Below, piece after piece: positions 1-8,967 of a stretch of DNA of 56,389 bases. The notes beneath the pieces were generated by a model. It was not told the origin of the DNA. It ran no database searches and saw only the letters and a program-made list of their open reading frames with translations. This DNA comes from Janthinobacterium sp. GW456P. Lineage in GTDB: Bacteria > Pseudomonadota > Gammaproteobacteria > Burkholderiales > Burkholderiaceae_D. Numbering within the stretch: position 1 is the first letter of the stretch; every line of letters starts with the position of its first letter. The translations under genes and the position numbers were made by a program. Where the stretch lies: the NCBI RefSeq assembly GCF_002127655.1, contig NZ_NEHB01000030.1, positions 1 through 56,389 of the forward strand, read 5' to 3'.

Positions 1-102
1 CGTGCTGCCGTTCGACTTGCATGTGTACGTGCTGCCGTTCGACTTGCATGTGTAAGGCATGCCGCCAGCGTTCAATCTGAGCCAGGATCAAACTCTTCAG
101 TT
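1..102 (-). rRNA. 16S ribosomal RNA, 5' end only (partial)
   Basis: Read on the minus strand from about 102 downward, the sequence gives the universal 16S start (AGAGTTTGATCCTGGCTCAG, then ATTGAACGCTGGCGGCATGCC), which is the classical 27F primer site. Only about the first 75 nt of true 16S are present. A perfect 27-bp tandem duplication at 1-27 and 28-54 interrupts the normal sequence, so the outermost bases are suspect. The rest of the rRNA operon lies outside the window. Confidence 0.93.
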
Positions 103-463
103 TAATCTCTGTTACTTTGCCGTTTTACCGGCACCGCTATTGCTAGCGGGTCGCTCACTTCAAAAACAACTGACAGGCCACTACTTGCGTAGCGTCCTAT
201 TTCATTTATTTCTTCGTGAACATTTGATATTTTAAGTTTGACGCTGCTTGCGCAGCGCTGCACTTACATCAAATGCCCACACTTATCGACTGTTAATTGT
301 TAAAGAACGGTATTCGGTACTGCTTATTTACTGCACTCGCGCTATCGACAAAGCGTTGTGTTTGTCAGCTGCGAAGAAGGAAGAGTATGAAGCAATTTGC
401 TACGTCCGTCAACTCCTTCTTTTTTCTCACTTTACGCTGCATGTGCATGCGTCGTTCAGCGAG
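103..463 (-). other. rRNA operon leader with boxA antitermination site
   Basis: This stretch of about 360 nt between the rRNA promoter and the 16S start holds no credible gene. On the minus strand, positions 297-308 read GTTCTTTAACAA, which matches the boxA element used for Nus-factor antitermination of rRNA transcription (known biology). The remainder is the leader that pairs with the 16S 3' flank for processing; that flank is outside the window. Confidence 0.75.
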
Positions 464-470
464 GGGGCGA

Positions 471-499
471 ATTATAGCCAAGCGCCAGCGGCTACGCAA
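471..499 (-). promoter_or_regulatory. rRNA operon core promoter
   Basis: On the minus strand there is TTGCGT (499-494), a 17-bp spacer, then a perfect TATAAT (476-471), followed by a GC-rich discriminator (CGCCCCC). This is the expected structure of a growth-rate and stringently controlled rRNA promoter. The -35 hexamer begins only 7 bp after the stop codon of the DUF2135 gene, so any UP element or Fis sites would lie inside that coding sequence. Confidence 0.82.
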
Positions 500-506
500 G
501 GGGCTT

Positions 507-1259
507 TTATGGCAGCACGAACGACTTCACCAAAGTCAATTCGCCGGCTGCCCGCATCGGCACCTGGAAGCTCTGCAGCTTTTCACGCGGCGTGCCTTCG
601 TTGGTAATGACCGACAGGCGCGCCACCGTCAGCACCGAGGTGTTCTCGCCGCTGCCGTAGTAGTTCACGTAGACGTGATAGTTGCCCTTCAGGGGCGCCG
701 CACTGGAAAAGATCTCCGGGCCATAGCCGGTGGTCACATCCACGTCCAGCGCGCCGCCGTCTTTCAGCACGCGATTGCCGTACCAGGCGTGGCCGCCGTC
801 CGGCGTGACCACGTGCAGATCGAGGTCGGTGCCCGCGCTGTCCCACGACAGCACGATGCGCAGGCGCGCCTGCGTCTTGCCCTGGTAGCTGTCGATAAAC
901 TGGGTGCGCGCGCGGCTTTTACCGTCGGGCGAGCGCACTTCCACGCTGTTCGAACCGCTGCCGAAGCCATAGGGCCGGGCGTAGGCGCCGTTTTCGCCCA
1001 CTTCCATCGGCATCGCCACGCCGTTGACCACCAGCGTGGCCGGCTTGCCCTTCACGGCGCCCGCGATGCGCCCGCGTATCTGCGCCGTTTCGCTCTGGCC
1101 CGGCTGCAGGTTGACCGAGGCGGCAGGGTAATTGACCGCTTGCGTATATTCCTCTTGCGCGCCGGCCGAATTGCGCCAGCCGCCCTTGGGCGCATCGATG
1201 GTGACCTGGGCCTGCGCCCACAGTGGCAATAGCAGCAAGGAAATCGGCAGTATCTTCAT
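507..1259 (-). CDS. DUF2135 (YfaP-like) secreted protein, second copy
   Basis: A 250-residue protein. It opens with a signal peptide (MKILPISLLLLPLWAQAQ) and carries the DUF2135 core: a beta-rich segment with SWDSAGTDLDLHVVTPDGG and a later NYYG motif, and ends with an ELTLVKSF-type strand. The neighbour upstream (1270-2061) has the same order of motifs (NYP, GSGSNSVE/IRSPDGK, DLDLHVVTPDG, ELTLVKxF), so the two are tandem paralogues. The ATG at 1259 was chosen because it starts the signal peptide and sits 10 bp after the preceding stop; the open frame extends further upstream but gives no signal peptide. It is the last gene of the yfa operon, directly before the rRNA promoter. Periplasmic or envelope location is inferred; the function of DUF2135 is unknown. 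Confidence 0.85.
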   Translation of the reverse strand: MKILPISLLLLPLWAQAQVTIDAPKGGWRNSAGAQEEYTQAVNYPAASVNLQPGQSETAQIRGRIAGAVKGKPATLVVNGVAMPMEVGENGAYARPYGFGSGSNSVEVRSPDGKSRARTQFIDSYQGKTQARLRIVLSWDSAGTDLDLHVVTPDGGHAWYGNRVLKDGGALDVDVTTGYGPEIFSSAAPLKGNYHVYVNYYGSGENTSVLTVARLSVITNEGTPREKLQSFQVPMRAAGELTLVKSFVLP

Positions 1260-1269
1260 TATCTCGATC

Positions 1270-2061
1270 TTAATACTTGAAAGTCTTGACCAGCGTAAGC
1301 TCGCCGATACCGCGCAAGGGCACGACAAACTCCTCGCGCCGCTCGCGCGCCGTGTTTTCATTGAATACCAGGGTGATGCGGCTGGTAATGACGGGCCGCT
1401 GGCGCGTTTTTTCGTCGAAGTGATAACCGTCGCCACTGAAATTGCCCCAGTAATTGATCCACACCTGGTACAGCCCGCGCATGGGCGAGGTCATCATGAA
1501 GTTTTCCGGCCCAGGCCCGTCGACGGTGTCGGCGTCAAGCCCGCCTCCATTGGTCAGGGTCGGATGCGACCAGAATGCATGCTGGCCATCGGGCGTGACC
1601 ACATGCAGGTCGACCTCGGCCTGGCTGTCGTCCCATGCGGCGATAATCCGTATCATGGGCTGCGGCCGGCTGCGGTCCGCTTCGTAGAACTGCACCCGCT
1701 TGACCGGCTTGCCGTCCGGCGAGCGGATCTCGATGCTGTTCGAGCCGGAACCGAAGGAATAGGCGCGCGCATAGCGGCCGTCATCGTCCGTGTACAGCGG
1801 GGTCGGATTGCCATTGACCACCAGCTTGTGGACGGGCCGGGTTTTGCCTGCTTTTTCCAGCTCGCCGCGGATCATGCGCCGGCCACTCTGCGCGCCGCGA
1901 TCGATCAGCGAATAAGGATAGTTGACCGCCAGCTCATCGGACTTATCAGTCAAACCCGCGCGGTTCCAGCCCCCGATGGGCGTGCTCATGCTCTTGTCGG
2001 CGGCCTGCACGCAAGGCCCGGCCAGCACCATCGCGGCAGCCATCAGCACGCAGCCCTTCAT
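1270..2061 (-). CDS. yfaP: DUF2135 (YfaP-like) secreted protein, first copy
   Basis: A 263-residue protein with an N-terminal signal peptide (ends near VQAADKS) and a DUF2135 domain: NYPYSLIDRG, GSGSNSIEIRSPDGK, IIAAWDDSQAEVDLHVVTPDGQ, YQVWINYWG and a C-terminal ELTLVKTF strand. The length is close to E. coli YfaP. The start ATG overlaps the yfaQ stop as ATGA and has a GGAGG ribosome site, so translation is coupled. Position after yfaQ matches the E. coli yfaA-T-S-Q-P order. Relative to its paralogue at 507-1259 it has an insertion of about a dozen residues (HFDEKTRQRP region). The biochemical role is unknown; the shared domain suggests a secreted beta-sandwich protein. Confidence 0.88.
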   Translation of the reverse strand: MKGCVLMAAAMVLAGPCVQAADKSMSTPIGGWNRAGLTDKSDELAVNYPYSLIDRGAQSGRRMIRGELEKAGKTRPVHKLVVNGNPTPLYTDDDGRYARAYSFGSGSNSIEIRSPDGKPVKRVQFYEADRSRPQPMIRIIAAWDDSQAEVDLHVVTPDGQHAFWSHPTLTNGGGLDADTVDGPGPENFMMTSPMRGLYQVWINYWGNFSGDGYHFDEKTRQRPVITSRITLVFNENTARERREEFVVPLRGIGELTLVKTFKY

Positions 2062-3740
2062 ATCGCCTCCAGGTTCAGGTCGACCAGCCGGCGCGCCAGC
2101 TGTTCCACGTAATCTTCATCCTGGCCGCGCGGATGATTGCGCAGGCCAAGGTGCAGGTATTCATGGGCCAGGGTGATGCGGTCCTCGCGCGTGGCCAAGG
2201 GCCGCATGTAGATGCGGTTGCGCGACTGCTCGGAATACGGCGCGCCGCTTTGCAGGGCGCACACCAGCGGCGCCTGCGCCGGCGCCTCGTAGCCGGCCTC
2301 GCGCTGCAGCACGCGCCGCCAGCGCGGCAGGGAGCGCGCCAGCCAGTCCTCGTTCTGCGCCAGGCGCTGGCAGCGCGCGCCGGTATTGCCAAAGGTGCTC
2401 AGCGCGCCGCCCGGGTAGGCCGCCGCCAGCAATTCATCATATTGCTTGCCCTGTTTGGCCTGGCGCACCGCTTCGCTCCACGCCATCGTGCCCTCGGACG
2501 GCGTGGTGCTGTGATAGCGCACGGTGACGCCATCGACGATCAATTGATCGGTCCAGCGCGCGATCGCCAGCGCAGCCGGCGTGGCGGAGCTGGGGCTGAC
2601 GCGCTGGGTGGCGCTGCTGTCGGCGATCTGCTGGCAGCCCGCCACCATCACCGCGTTCTGCTGCAGATAGGTGCGCGCGGCAATCGCCAATGCCTTGGCC
2701 GCTTCCGGTTCATTCGCATTGGCTTCGCGGTCAAGCACGCGCGCCACGTAGTCATTGACGCCGAAGCGGCCGCGCAATTGCGGACGGCCGCCCTTGTCTT
2801 GCACCAGCATCAGTTCGCCATTGCTGCGCAAGGCCAGGTTCTGGCCATTTTCAAAGCGCACATGGTAGCGGCCATTGAGCGGGCCGGGTGCGGCGATACC
2901 GCGCTCGCCGCGCACGGCGCGGATCGGATAACGCTTGAAGTAATCGACCACCACGCAGCCGCCATCGTCGGCCGCGCCGACCGGCGGCAGGCTGGCGGCC
3001 AGCTTGGGCGCCCACTGTTCGAACACATTGCTGCTGCCGCCCGCGCCGCCAAACCAGATCGGGGTGCCGTCGGCCAGCCAGCCTGCCGCGCCGCCGATAC
3101 GCCCACCCGCCTGATGCCAGGAGTAAGTCTTGACGCGCAGCTGGCTGCCGAACCAGCGGGCCGTGCCGGCGCCGCGCCCGACACGCCCATCGAGCACCAC
3201 CCGCAGCAGCGCCGCTTCGGCATCCTGGCGGCTGGCGGCCGGGATGCTGCCCAGCGCGCGCAGCAGGCTGTCGAGTTTGACCATGCGCCCTGGCGCCAGT
3301 TGTGCCGTGTCGGCCAGCCAGGCAAACTCACCCGCCGGTGCGGCCCCCAGGCGGCCGGTCCAGTATTTGCGCCACGGCGCGTTTGCAATCATCAGGCGTT
3401 TGGGCGAGAAAAACAGGCCACAGGACTGCGCCAGCGCCGCGTCGTGGCCGATGCTCTGGCCGGCATCGCAGCAATACACTTCTTCAGGGTCGCGGCCGCC
3501 GCAGCGGTAGTCCGGCATCGCCACCTTGGTATCGCTCGCATACACATACACGAACAGCTTCCACAGGCTGGCCAGCGGCACTTGCCGCGTACCGTCGAAC
3601 GATGGCGGCGGCGGCCCGCCCTGGCGCAGCTGGCGCACTTCCACTTTGCCGTCGCGCCACCAGGCCACGTCCAGCGAAGCCGCCCAGGCAGGCGCGGCCA
3701 GCAAGGTGGCAAGCATCAAGGCTGGACGTGCAAAGCCCAT
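2058..3740 (-). CDS. yfaQ: DUF2300 (YfaQ-like) secreted multidomain protein
   Basis: A 560-residue exported protein (signal peptide residues 1-21). Three regions are visible. Residues ~50-250 resemble a serine penicillin-recognising fold: S58-L-W-K61 (SxxK), S106-C-G and K204-T-Y, though the last two deviate from SxN and KTG. Residues ~325-425 resemble SpoIID: GRFGVNDYVARVLDREA, EAAKALAIAARTYL, and VRYHSTTPSEGT, which matches the SpoIID YHSTSGG signature. The C-terminus has H526-EYL-H530 plus H536, a zincin-like HExxH with a third His at the metzincin spacing. The ATG at 3740 was preferred over GTG at 3743 because GAAGG lies 7 nt upstream; it overlaps the yfaS stop as TGATG. The family is annotated only as DUF2300; the domain reading is inference. 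Confidence 0.85.
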   Translation of the reverse strand: MGFARPALMLATLLAAPAWAASLDVAWWRDGKVEVRQLRQGGPPPPSFDGTRQVPLASLWKLFVYVYASDTKVAMPDYRCGGRDPEEVYCCDAGQSIGHDAALAQSCGLFFSPKRLMIANAPWRKYWTGRLGAAPAGEFAWLADTAQLAPGRMVKLDSLLRALGSIPAASRQDAEAALLRVVLDGRVGRGAGTARWFGSQLRVKTYSWHQAGGRIGGAAGWLADGTPIWFGGAGGSSNVFEQWAPKLAASLPPVGAADDGGCVVVDYFKRYPIRAVRGERGIAAPGPLNGRYHVRFENGQNLALRSNGELMLVQDKGGRPQLRGRFGVNDYVARVLDREANANEPEAAKALAIAARTYLQQNAVMVAGCQQIADSSATQRVSPSSATPAALAIARWTDQLIVDGVTVRYHSTTPSEGTMAWSEAVRQAKQGKQYDELLAAAYPGGALSTFGNTGARCQRLAQNEDWLARSLPRWRRVLQREAGYEAPAQAPLVCALQSGAPYSEQSRNRIYMRPLATREDRITLAHEYLHLGLRNHPRGQDEDYVEQLARRLVDLNLEAI

Positions 3741-6700
3741 CACTCGACCTTCAGCGCACGCGTGTTCTTGCCGCCGCCCTCGAAGGCCTTCTGTTCCGGC
3801 TGGTACATGCGGTAGAAGCGCGCCGGCGGCAGCACGTAGCTGCCCTTCTGCGCAAAGCGGATCAGATGGCGCACGGTGACGTCGCCTTCCAACGGCTCGA
3901 CCGGCACGGCGTAGCCGTCGCGGCGCTCCGTATGGCGCGCGCGTTCCAGCGCGGCCGGCTTGTCGCCCGCCATCACCATGCCCCAGGTGGTCGATTCGAC
4001 CATCGCGCCCGGCGGCAGCGCCACTTCCAGCAGCCCGAAACGGTGTTTCGTGCCCGGCGCCGCTTTCAGGGTGATTTCATCGAGATACAGCGCGTCCGTG
4101 CTGATGGTCTCGCCCGGCTTGACCAGCTCCGTCGTGTAGCCGCCCTTGCCCGCCTTCATGCGCAGGATGCGACGTTCGACGGTGACCGGCAAGGTCTGCG
4201 TTTCGGCGGCATGGCTGTCGTACTGCACCACGGCCACCGTGCCGGCCGGCGTCGGGGTCGATGCAGCGAGGCGCAGTTTGTCAGGCAGCCCCTTGGCATC
4301 GGTCCAGCGCCATAACGGCTGGCCACTGCGGCTGTCGCGCTTTTGCCATGCGCCGTCCAGGGTGATGGCCGGCCCTTTGCCAAACGCCACGCCACCCAGT
4401 TTCTTCTGCACCCACATCAAGGTCATCGCGCGGTCCAGGGTCGGCATCTCGGCGCGCACGCTGGCCAGCACCGCCTCGGCCTGGGTAGCCGGCACTTCGC
4501 CGGCCAGCATCAGCAAGGCCTGCGCCACCGGCGCTTTGGATTCACGCAAGACCTGCACCGCGCTGGCCACTTGCAGCTGCAGCGAGTGCGGCAAGGCGAC
4601 GCCGTTCTGGGCGGCGACAAGCGCCACCAGCCCAAAGCTCATCGCCTGCGCCTCGCGGTCAGCGGCGCCGCCGAGCAGCAGGCTGCCGCTGTCGCCAGGC
4701 TGGCGCGGCTTGCCGCCCAGGGTAGCGATGGCGCTGTCGTCGACCAGGCCCGAGGCCAGCGTCTGCGTCGGCAGGCCCATCTCGTGCGCCATCCACAGCA
4801 CCAGCGCGCGGTCGCCCAGCGGGTCCTTCAAGCCGCTTTCGCTGTAGACGGCCAGCAGCTTGTTCCAGTGCTCGGCCGGCAGCTCGATGCGCAGCGCGCG
4901 CGCGGCGTACCAGTCGGCGTAATAGGCATACGCCGTCATCAAGGCATTGTCGGCGGTGGCATTGCCCCACCAGCCGAAGACGGCTTTCGGGCCGGCCATC
5001 GACACCAGCCGCAAACGCTGCGCGGTCAGCGTCGCCTGCAGCCGTTCATACGGCGCGCCGGCGTCCGGCCCCAGGCTTTGGGTGGCCAGCGCCAGCGGAA
5101 TCAAGCGGCTGGCCGTCTGCTCGACGCAGCCATACGGATAGTCGATCAGATCGTCGGCGATGCGCGCGAACTGGCTGGCCGCGCCCTGAGCGAACGAGAC
5201 GCGGAGATTGCGCGCGTCGGCCGGCAGCTTGAGGGCAATCTCACCGGTGGAGCCATCGAGCGGCAGCACCAGCGTGCGCGGGCTGCTCCAGGCGGCAGGC
5301 AAGGTTTGCATGGCGGTATCGAGCGCGTCGACCAGCTTGCCATTCTGTTTCAGTTCCAGGCGCAGCGGCCCGCTGCCGGCCGCCAGCGGGAATTCGACAT
5401 AGTTGACGCCGGGCTTGGCGGACAGCTTTTCCGTCTTCGCTTGCGTGCCGACTGCGCCGCCGGAGAGGACGACGTCGAGCGCCTGCTCCTTGCCGCTCTG
5501 GTTGAACACGGCCACCGAGGCGCGCGGCGCGTCGCCGGCGCGCATCCAGTCGGGCGCCGTCCATTTGGCATAGAAGTTTTTATCGGACCGCACATAGCCG
5601 GTGCGCTGGCCCACGCGCCCCTGCTCATCCATGGCGCGGCCGGTAATGCGCCAGCGGGTCAGCGCGTCGGGCATGGTGAAGCTTACGCGCGCCATGCCAT
5701 TGGCGTCGGTCTTCAGCGATGGCGCCCAGTAGGCTGTATCGATATTGTCGCGGCGCGGACGTTCGAGCACCTTGACGCCGCGCTCATTGTAGTTGTGGCG
5801 CGCGGGCGCGCCGGCCGTGCGGCCCTGCGCCATGTCGTAGCTGATGAAGGACAGGCTGGCCGTGGTGCGCACGTTGTTGCGGCGCGGATGGTAGAAGAAG
5901 TCGCCGATGTCCGGCGCGATTTCCGGCTGCAGCACATAGATCATCTCATCGACCACGCCCAGCGCCAGCATCGTGCTCACAGGCTTGCCATCGAGAGTCG
6001 CCCTGACGTCCAGCGTGACCTTCTCGCCGGGCTGGTAGACCTCCTTGTCGCTCTTGAACTGCAGCGCGATGCGCGGCTCGATCACTTGCAGGCCGGCGTT
6101 CTCGAAGACGAAGTCGCCATTGCGCGTGTACGCCACCGAGAACGTCATGTTCGGGCCATGCTCTTCTTTTACCGGGATGCACACTCTCCACTGCCGCGGC
6201 GCCACGCGCTTGGCCTGATACCAATCGGCGGCGCCGGCCATCAGGCCATGGTGTTCGACCTTGTCGCGCTCGAGCGTCAGCAGGGCCTGGTCCACCTTGT
6301 CGGAGAAGGTGATCAAGGCCTCGGCGGTGTCGCCGGGACGATAGCGGGCGCGGTCCAGCACGATCTCGATGCTGCCCGGCGTCGTCTGCACGCCGTCACC
6401 CGACACCCAGTGGCTGGCGGCGGCCAGCAGGTTGCCGCGTTCGTCGCGCAGCGCCAGCTGATACGAACCGGAGGCAGGGAATGTCACGTCCCAGCCCTTG
6501 GCGTTGGGATCGAAAGCACCGTCGGTCTTGCTCTGTTTTTCCAGCTGCACCATCTCCCAGCGCACCGGCCTGGCCGCGCCCTGGCCATCGGCCAGCAAGT
6601 CGAAATGCACGTTTTGTCCGGGATCGGAAAACTGGCGCGCGGCCTTCAACTGATAGGTGGTGATCGAGCGTTCGATCATCAGCTCGCGCGTCGCCTTGAC

Positions 6701-8305
6701 GCGGTAGGCCGCGCCATCGGTCGCCAGCACGGTCAATATATAGCGCGAGGGATCGGCGGCGGGCGGCAAGCTGAAGTCCACATTGCCGCTGCCGTCGCTC
6801 GTCACTTCCTCGGTCTTCAAGGCCACCGGGAACAGGCCGCTGTAACGCAGCTCGCCTTCGACCATGGTGTTTTGCTGGCCACGCAGCGAGAGGGTCATTT
6901 TCGCGTTTTTCACCGGCTTGCCATCCGGGTAGCGCAGCGCAATGCTGCCCTTGACCGCCTCGCCCGTCTTGAATTCCGGTTTCGAAGGCTGGACGTTGAT
7001 TTCAAAGTGCGGCTTGACGTATTCGGCCACGCGGAAGGCCGCGCCATATACGCCGCCCTTGTACGTGAATCGCAGCTCATAGCCGCCGGCCGTCGCTTCC
7101 GTCGGCAGGCGGAAACGCGTGTCGGCGCCCGTGTCGGCGGACAGCTGCAGCGTTTGCGTCAGCAGCGGCGTGCCGTTCGGATTGAGCACGCTCAAGCTGA
7201 TCGGCGCGGCGCTTGCTGCCTGCGACGCGCGCGCGGAGGTGAACTCGCGTCCCAAAAACTTGACGTTGACCTCGTCGCCGGGGCGGTACAGGGGGCGGTC
7301 CGTCACCGCATAAATCTTGGTGTTGTAGATCTCGCTGTCGTAGTAAAAATTCTCGGACACGAACACGCCGCCGGCGCCGTCCTGGCCCAGCACATACGTG
7401 TGCTCCGGGCTGCCGCGCTCGAGCGAGGCCACGCCATCGGCACCGGTGGTCGCCGACTGCAGCACGCCGGTGCCGTCGGTCCACGCCACGCTGGCGCCGG
7501 CCACGGCGGCGCTGGTATCGCGCCGCGCCGTCCACACCAGCATCTGGCCGGACGAGACCTTGGTGACGGCCACCGTGTCCGACACGAACACCAGGGTGGT
7601 GGCGCGGTGCTCGCCGATGATCGCTTCAACCAAGTAGAGGCCCGGCTTGCGCTTGCCCAGCGGGATCATCACGTTGCCGGCGCCGGCGACGATGAAGTCG
7701 CTGCTCGATCCATCGAGTTTCACGCCTTTGGGCGGCGTGATGGCCTTGGCCTGCCAGATCGGATAGCGGAAGCTGTCGACCAGCTCCATGCCCTTGATCG
7801 GATTGTACTGCGGATGATTGGCGAACACGGTGCGCCGGCGGATCGCGTCATTGGTCGCCAGCTGCGGCTGTTCCTTGGTGACGGCCAGGCGCGCGTCGCC
7901 GGAAAACAGCTTGCGCCACGCCAGGCGCGACTGCTTCCACCAGCTGTCCCATAAAAAGCTGAGGGTATTGGCCAAACCCTCGCCCTGGTAATTGCCCTCG
8001 ACCTGGATGCGGTGCAGATTGCGCTGCTTTTTCAAAAACTCCATCGGTTCGGGCACGCGGTAGACCACGATGTCGGCGCCCGAATACGCTTCCAGGTTCA
8101 TGCGCCCCATGTCGCGGCCCGGCACTTCCAGGCGCACGCGCGCCTCGTCATTGCTTCCGTAACTGGCGTCGGACAGCAAAAAGAAGGGCTCGCCCTTGAA
8201 AGTGCTGTAGTTGCTCGGTTCGCGCTGCTGCGCGGAGGCGCCGCCCATGAGGACCAAGGCCAGCAGGCTGGCAAAGAACAGCTTCATGACAAAAATTGGC
8301 CTCAT
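3740..8305 (-). CDS. yfaS: Bacterial alpha-2-macroglobulin, YfaS family
   Basis: A protein of about 1521 residues, near the length of E. coli YfaS. It starts with a signal peptide ([18 protein letters not shown]) and contains the A2M series: MG-type domains, the [15 protein letters not shown] region, a bait-like middle, the [18 protein letters not shown]2M motif, a thioester-domain PYGCVEQT (C1060-V-E-Q) and alpha/alpha repeats after it, then a receptor-like C-terminus. The family traps proteases in the periplasm; an intact CxEQ implies covalent trapping. The start at 8305 overlaps the yfaT stop as ATGA; an ATG at 8287 (MKLFF) is a possible alternative. It sits between yfaT and yfaQ. No lipobox is evident, unlike type-I YfhM. 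Confidence 0.93.
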   Translation of the reverse strand: MRPIFVMKLFFASLLALVLMGGASAQQREPSNYSTFKGEPFFLLSDASYGSNDEARVRLEVPGRDMGRMNLEAYSGADIVVYRVPEPMEFLKKQRNLHRIQVEGNYQGEGLANTLSFLWDSWWKQSRLAWRKLFSGDARLAVTKEQPQLATNDAIRRRTVFANHPQYNPIKGMELVDSFRYPIWQAKAITPPKGVKLDGSSSDFIVAGAGNVMIPLGKRKPGLYLVEAIIGEHRATTLVFVSDTVAVTKVSSGQMLVWTARRDTSAAVAGASVAWTDGTGVLQSATTGADGVASLERGSPEHTYVLGQDGAGGVFVSENFYYDSEIYNTKIYAVTDRPLYRPGDEVNVKFLGREFTSARASQAASAAPISLSVLNPNGTPLLTQTLQLSADTGADTRFRLPTEATAGGYELRFTYKGGVYGAAFRVAEYVKPHFEINVQPSKPEFKTGEAVKGSIALRYPDGKPVKNAKMTLSLRGQQNTMVEGELRYSGLFPVALKTEEVTSDGSGNVDFSLPPAADPSRYILTVLATDGAAYRVKATRELMIERSITTYQLKAARQFSDPGQNVHFDLLADGQGAARPVRWEMVQLEKQSKTDGAFDPNAKGWDVTFPASGSYQLALRDERGNLLAAASHWVSGDGVQTTPGSIEIVLDRARYRPGDTAEALITFSDKVDQALLTLERDKVEHHGLMAGAADWYQAKRVAPRQWRVCIPVKEEHGPNMTFSVAYTRNGDFVFENAGLQVIEPRIALQFKSDKEVYQPGEKVTLDVRATLDGKPVSTMLALGVVDEMIYVLQPEIAPDIGDFFYHPRRNNVRTTASLSFISYDMAQGRTAGAPARHNYNERGVKVLERPRRDNIDTAYWAPSLKTDANGMARVSFTMPDALTRWRITGRAMDEQGRVGQRTGYVRSDKNFYAKWTAPDWMRAGDAPRASVAVFNQSGKEQALDVVLSGGAVGTQAKTEKLSAKPGVNYVEFPLAAGSGPLRLELKQNGKLVDALDTAMQTLPAAWSSPRTLVLPLDGSTGEIALKLPADARNLRVSFAQGAASQFARIADDLIDYPYGCVEQTASRLIPLALATQSLGPDAGAPYERLQATLTAQRLRLVSMAGPKAVFGWWGNATADNALMTAYAYYADWYAARALRIELPAEHWNKLLAVYSESGLKDPLGDRALVLWMAHEMGLPTQTLASGLVDDSAIATLGGKPRQPGDSGSLLLGGAADREAQAMSFGLVALVAAQNGVALPHSLQLQVASAVQVLRESKAPVAQALLMLAGEVPATQAEAVLASVRAEMPTLDRAMTLMWVQKKLGGVAFGKGPAITLDGAWQKRDSRSGQPLWRWTDAKGLPDKLRLAASTPTPAGTVAVVQYDSHAAETQTLPVTVERRILRMKAGKGGYTTELVKPGETISTDALYLDEITLKAAPGTKHRFGLLEVALPPGAMVESTTWGMVMAGDKPAALERARHTERRDGYAVPVEPLEGDVTVRHLIRFAQKGSYVLPPARFYRMYQPEQKAFEGGGKNTRALKVE

Positions 8306-8967
8306 GATAAAAACGCCAGCCGGAATACCCCGGCGAAATTCGGATTGTTGACCACAGGTTGCCACCGCGTGTCCTTCCAGCTCGTGAGTTCTTTGATATC
8401 GACGGTCCGCAGACCATTGTCGTCAGGGGTGACGGTACCGGTGTGGTAGGCGATGCGCGCTCCCATCCAGACCATCAGATGCTGTTCGTCGCCCTGGTCG
8501 AAAAACAGCAGGTCGCCGGGCAGTGCCTGGCTGATTTCGCGGGCGACAAAGCGGCTGTTGTGCTGCACCAGCGCCAGCGCCGTGACGAAGTGGCCGACCT
8601 TGCCATCCGTCTGCACCCAGCGGTTGCGCAAGGCTGCCTGGTTCGCATCGAGTTCCAGTTCGGGCGGCAATCGCCGGTCGGTGGCGATGCCGTTCGCATG
8701 CAGCCATTTCGCGTCATGCACGGTGAGCGCTTCGTTGACGGCAAAGCGCACCAGGCCGGCGCAATCGCGGTGCGTCCAGCGCGGCGACGGTCCCCGTTCG
8801 ATCTGCGCGTTGACGATGCGCAGCATCCAGGCCTGGAAGGCGCGGCTCTGGGCTTGCGACAGCTGTACTTGTCCCCCGGCGGCCGCGCGCAGGGCCCAGG
8901 CCTTGGGTGCGGCGACAGCAGCGACGCACACCGCCAGCGCAGCGCGCCGTCCATGCGACACCGTCAT
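8302..8967 (-). CDS. yfaT: DUF1175 (YfaT-like) protein, NlpC/P60-like
   Basis: A 221-residue exported protein with a hydrophobic signal segment (residues ~8-25). The domain shows a catalytic-looking D68-C69-A-G-L-V motif, then LPGDLLFF at 149-156 and H163 in QHLMVWMG, followed by H175. That order (DCxGLV, PGDLLFF, H-hydrophobic) is what NlpC/P60 peptidoglycan cysteine peptidases show, so a cell-wall peptidase or amidase role is inferred; the family itself is only known as DUF1175. The start at 8967 overlaps the yfaA stop as ATGA and has GGAGA upstream, so it is preferred over an ATG at 9000. It lies between yfaA and yfaS in a coupled operon. Confidence 0.87.
   Translation of the reverse strand: MTVSHGRRAALAVCVAAVAAPKAWALRAAAGGQVQLSQAQSRAFQAWMLRIVNAQIERGPSPRWTHRDCAGLVRFAVNEALTVHDAKWLHANGIATDRRLPPELELDANQAALRNRWVQTDGKVGHFVTALALVQHNSRFVAREISQALPGDLLFFDQGDEQHLMVWMGARIAYHTGTVTPDDNGLRTVDIKELTSWKDTRWQPVVNNPNFAGVFRLAFLS

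Noticed and set aside
248..607. Plus-strand frames across the rRNA leader
   Set aside because: They cross the boxA and the rRNA promoter, have no ribosome site, and are composed of leader sequence.
4343..7954. Open frame of about 1200 codons on the plus strand opposite yfaS
   Set aside because: It is a shadow of the high-GC antisense strand: the composition is rich in Arg/His/Gly/Gln, there is no domain, and yfaS on the other strand is a clear family member.
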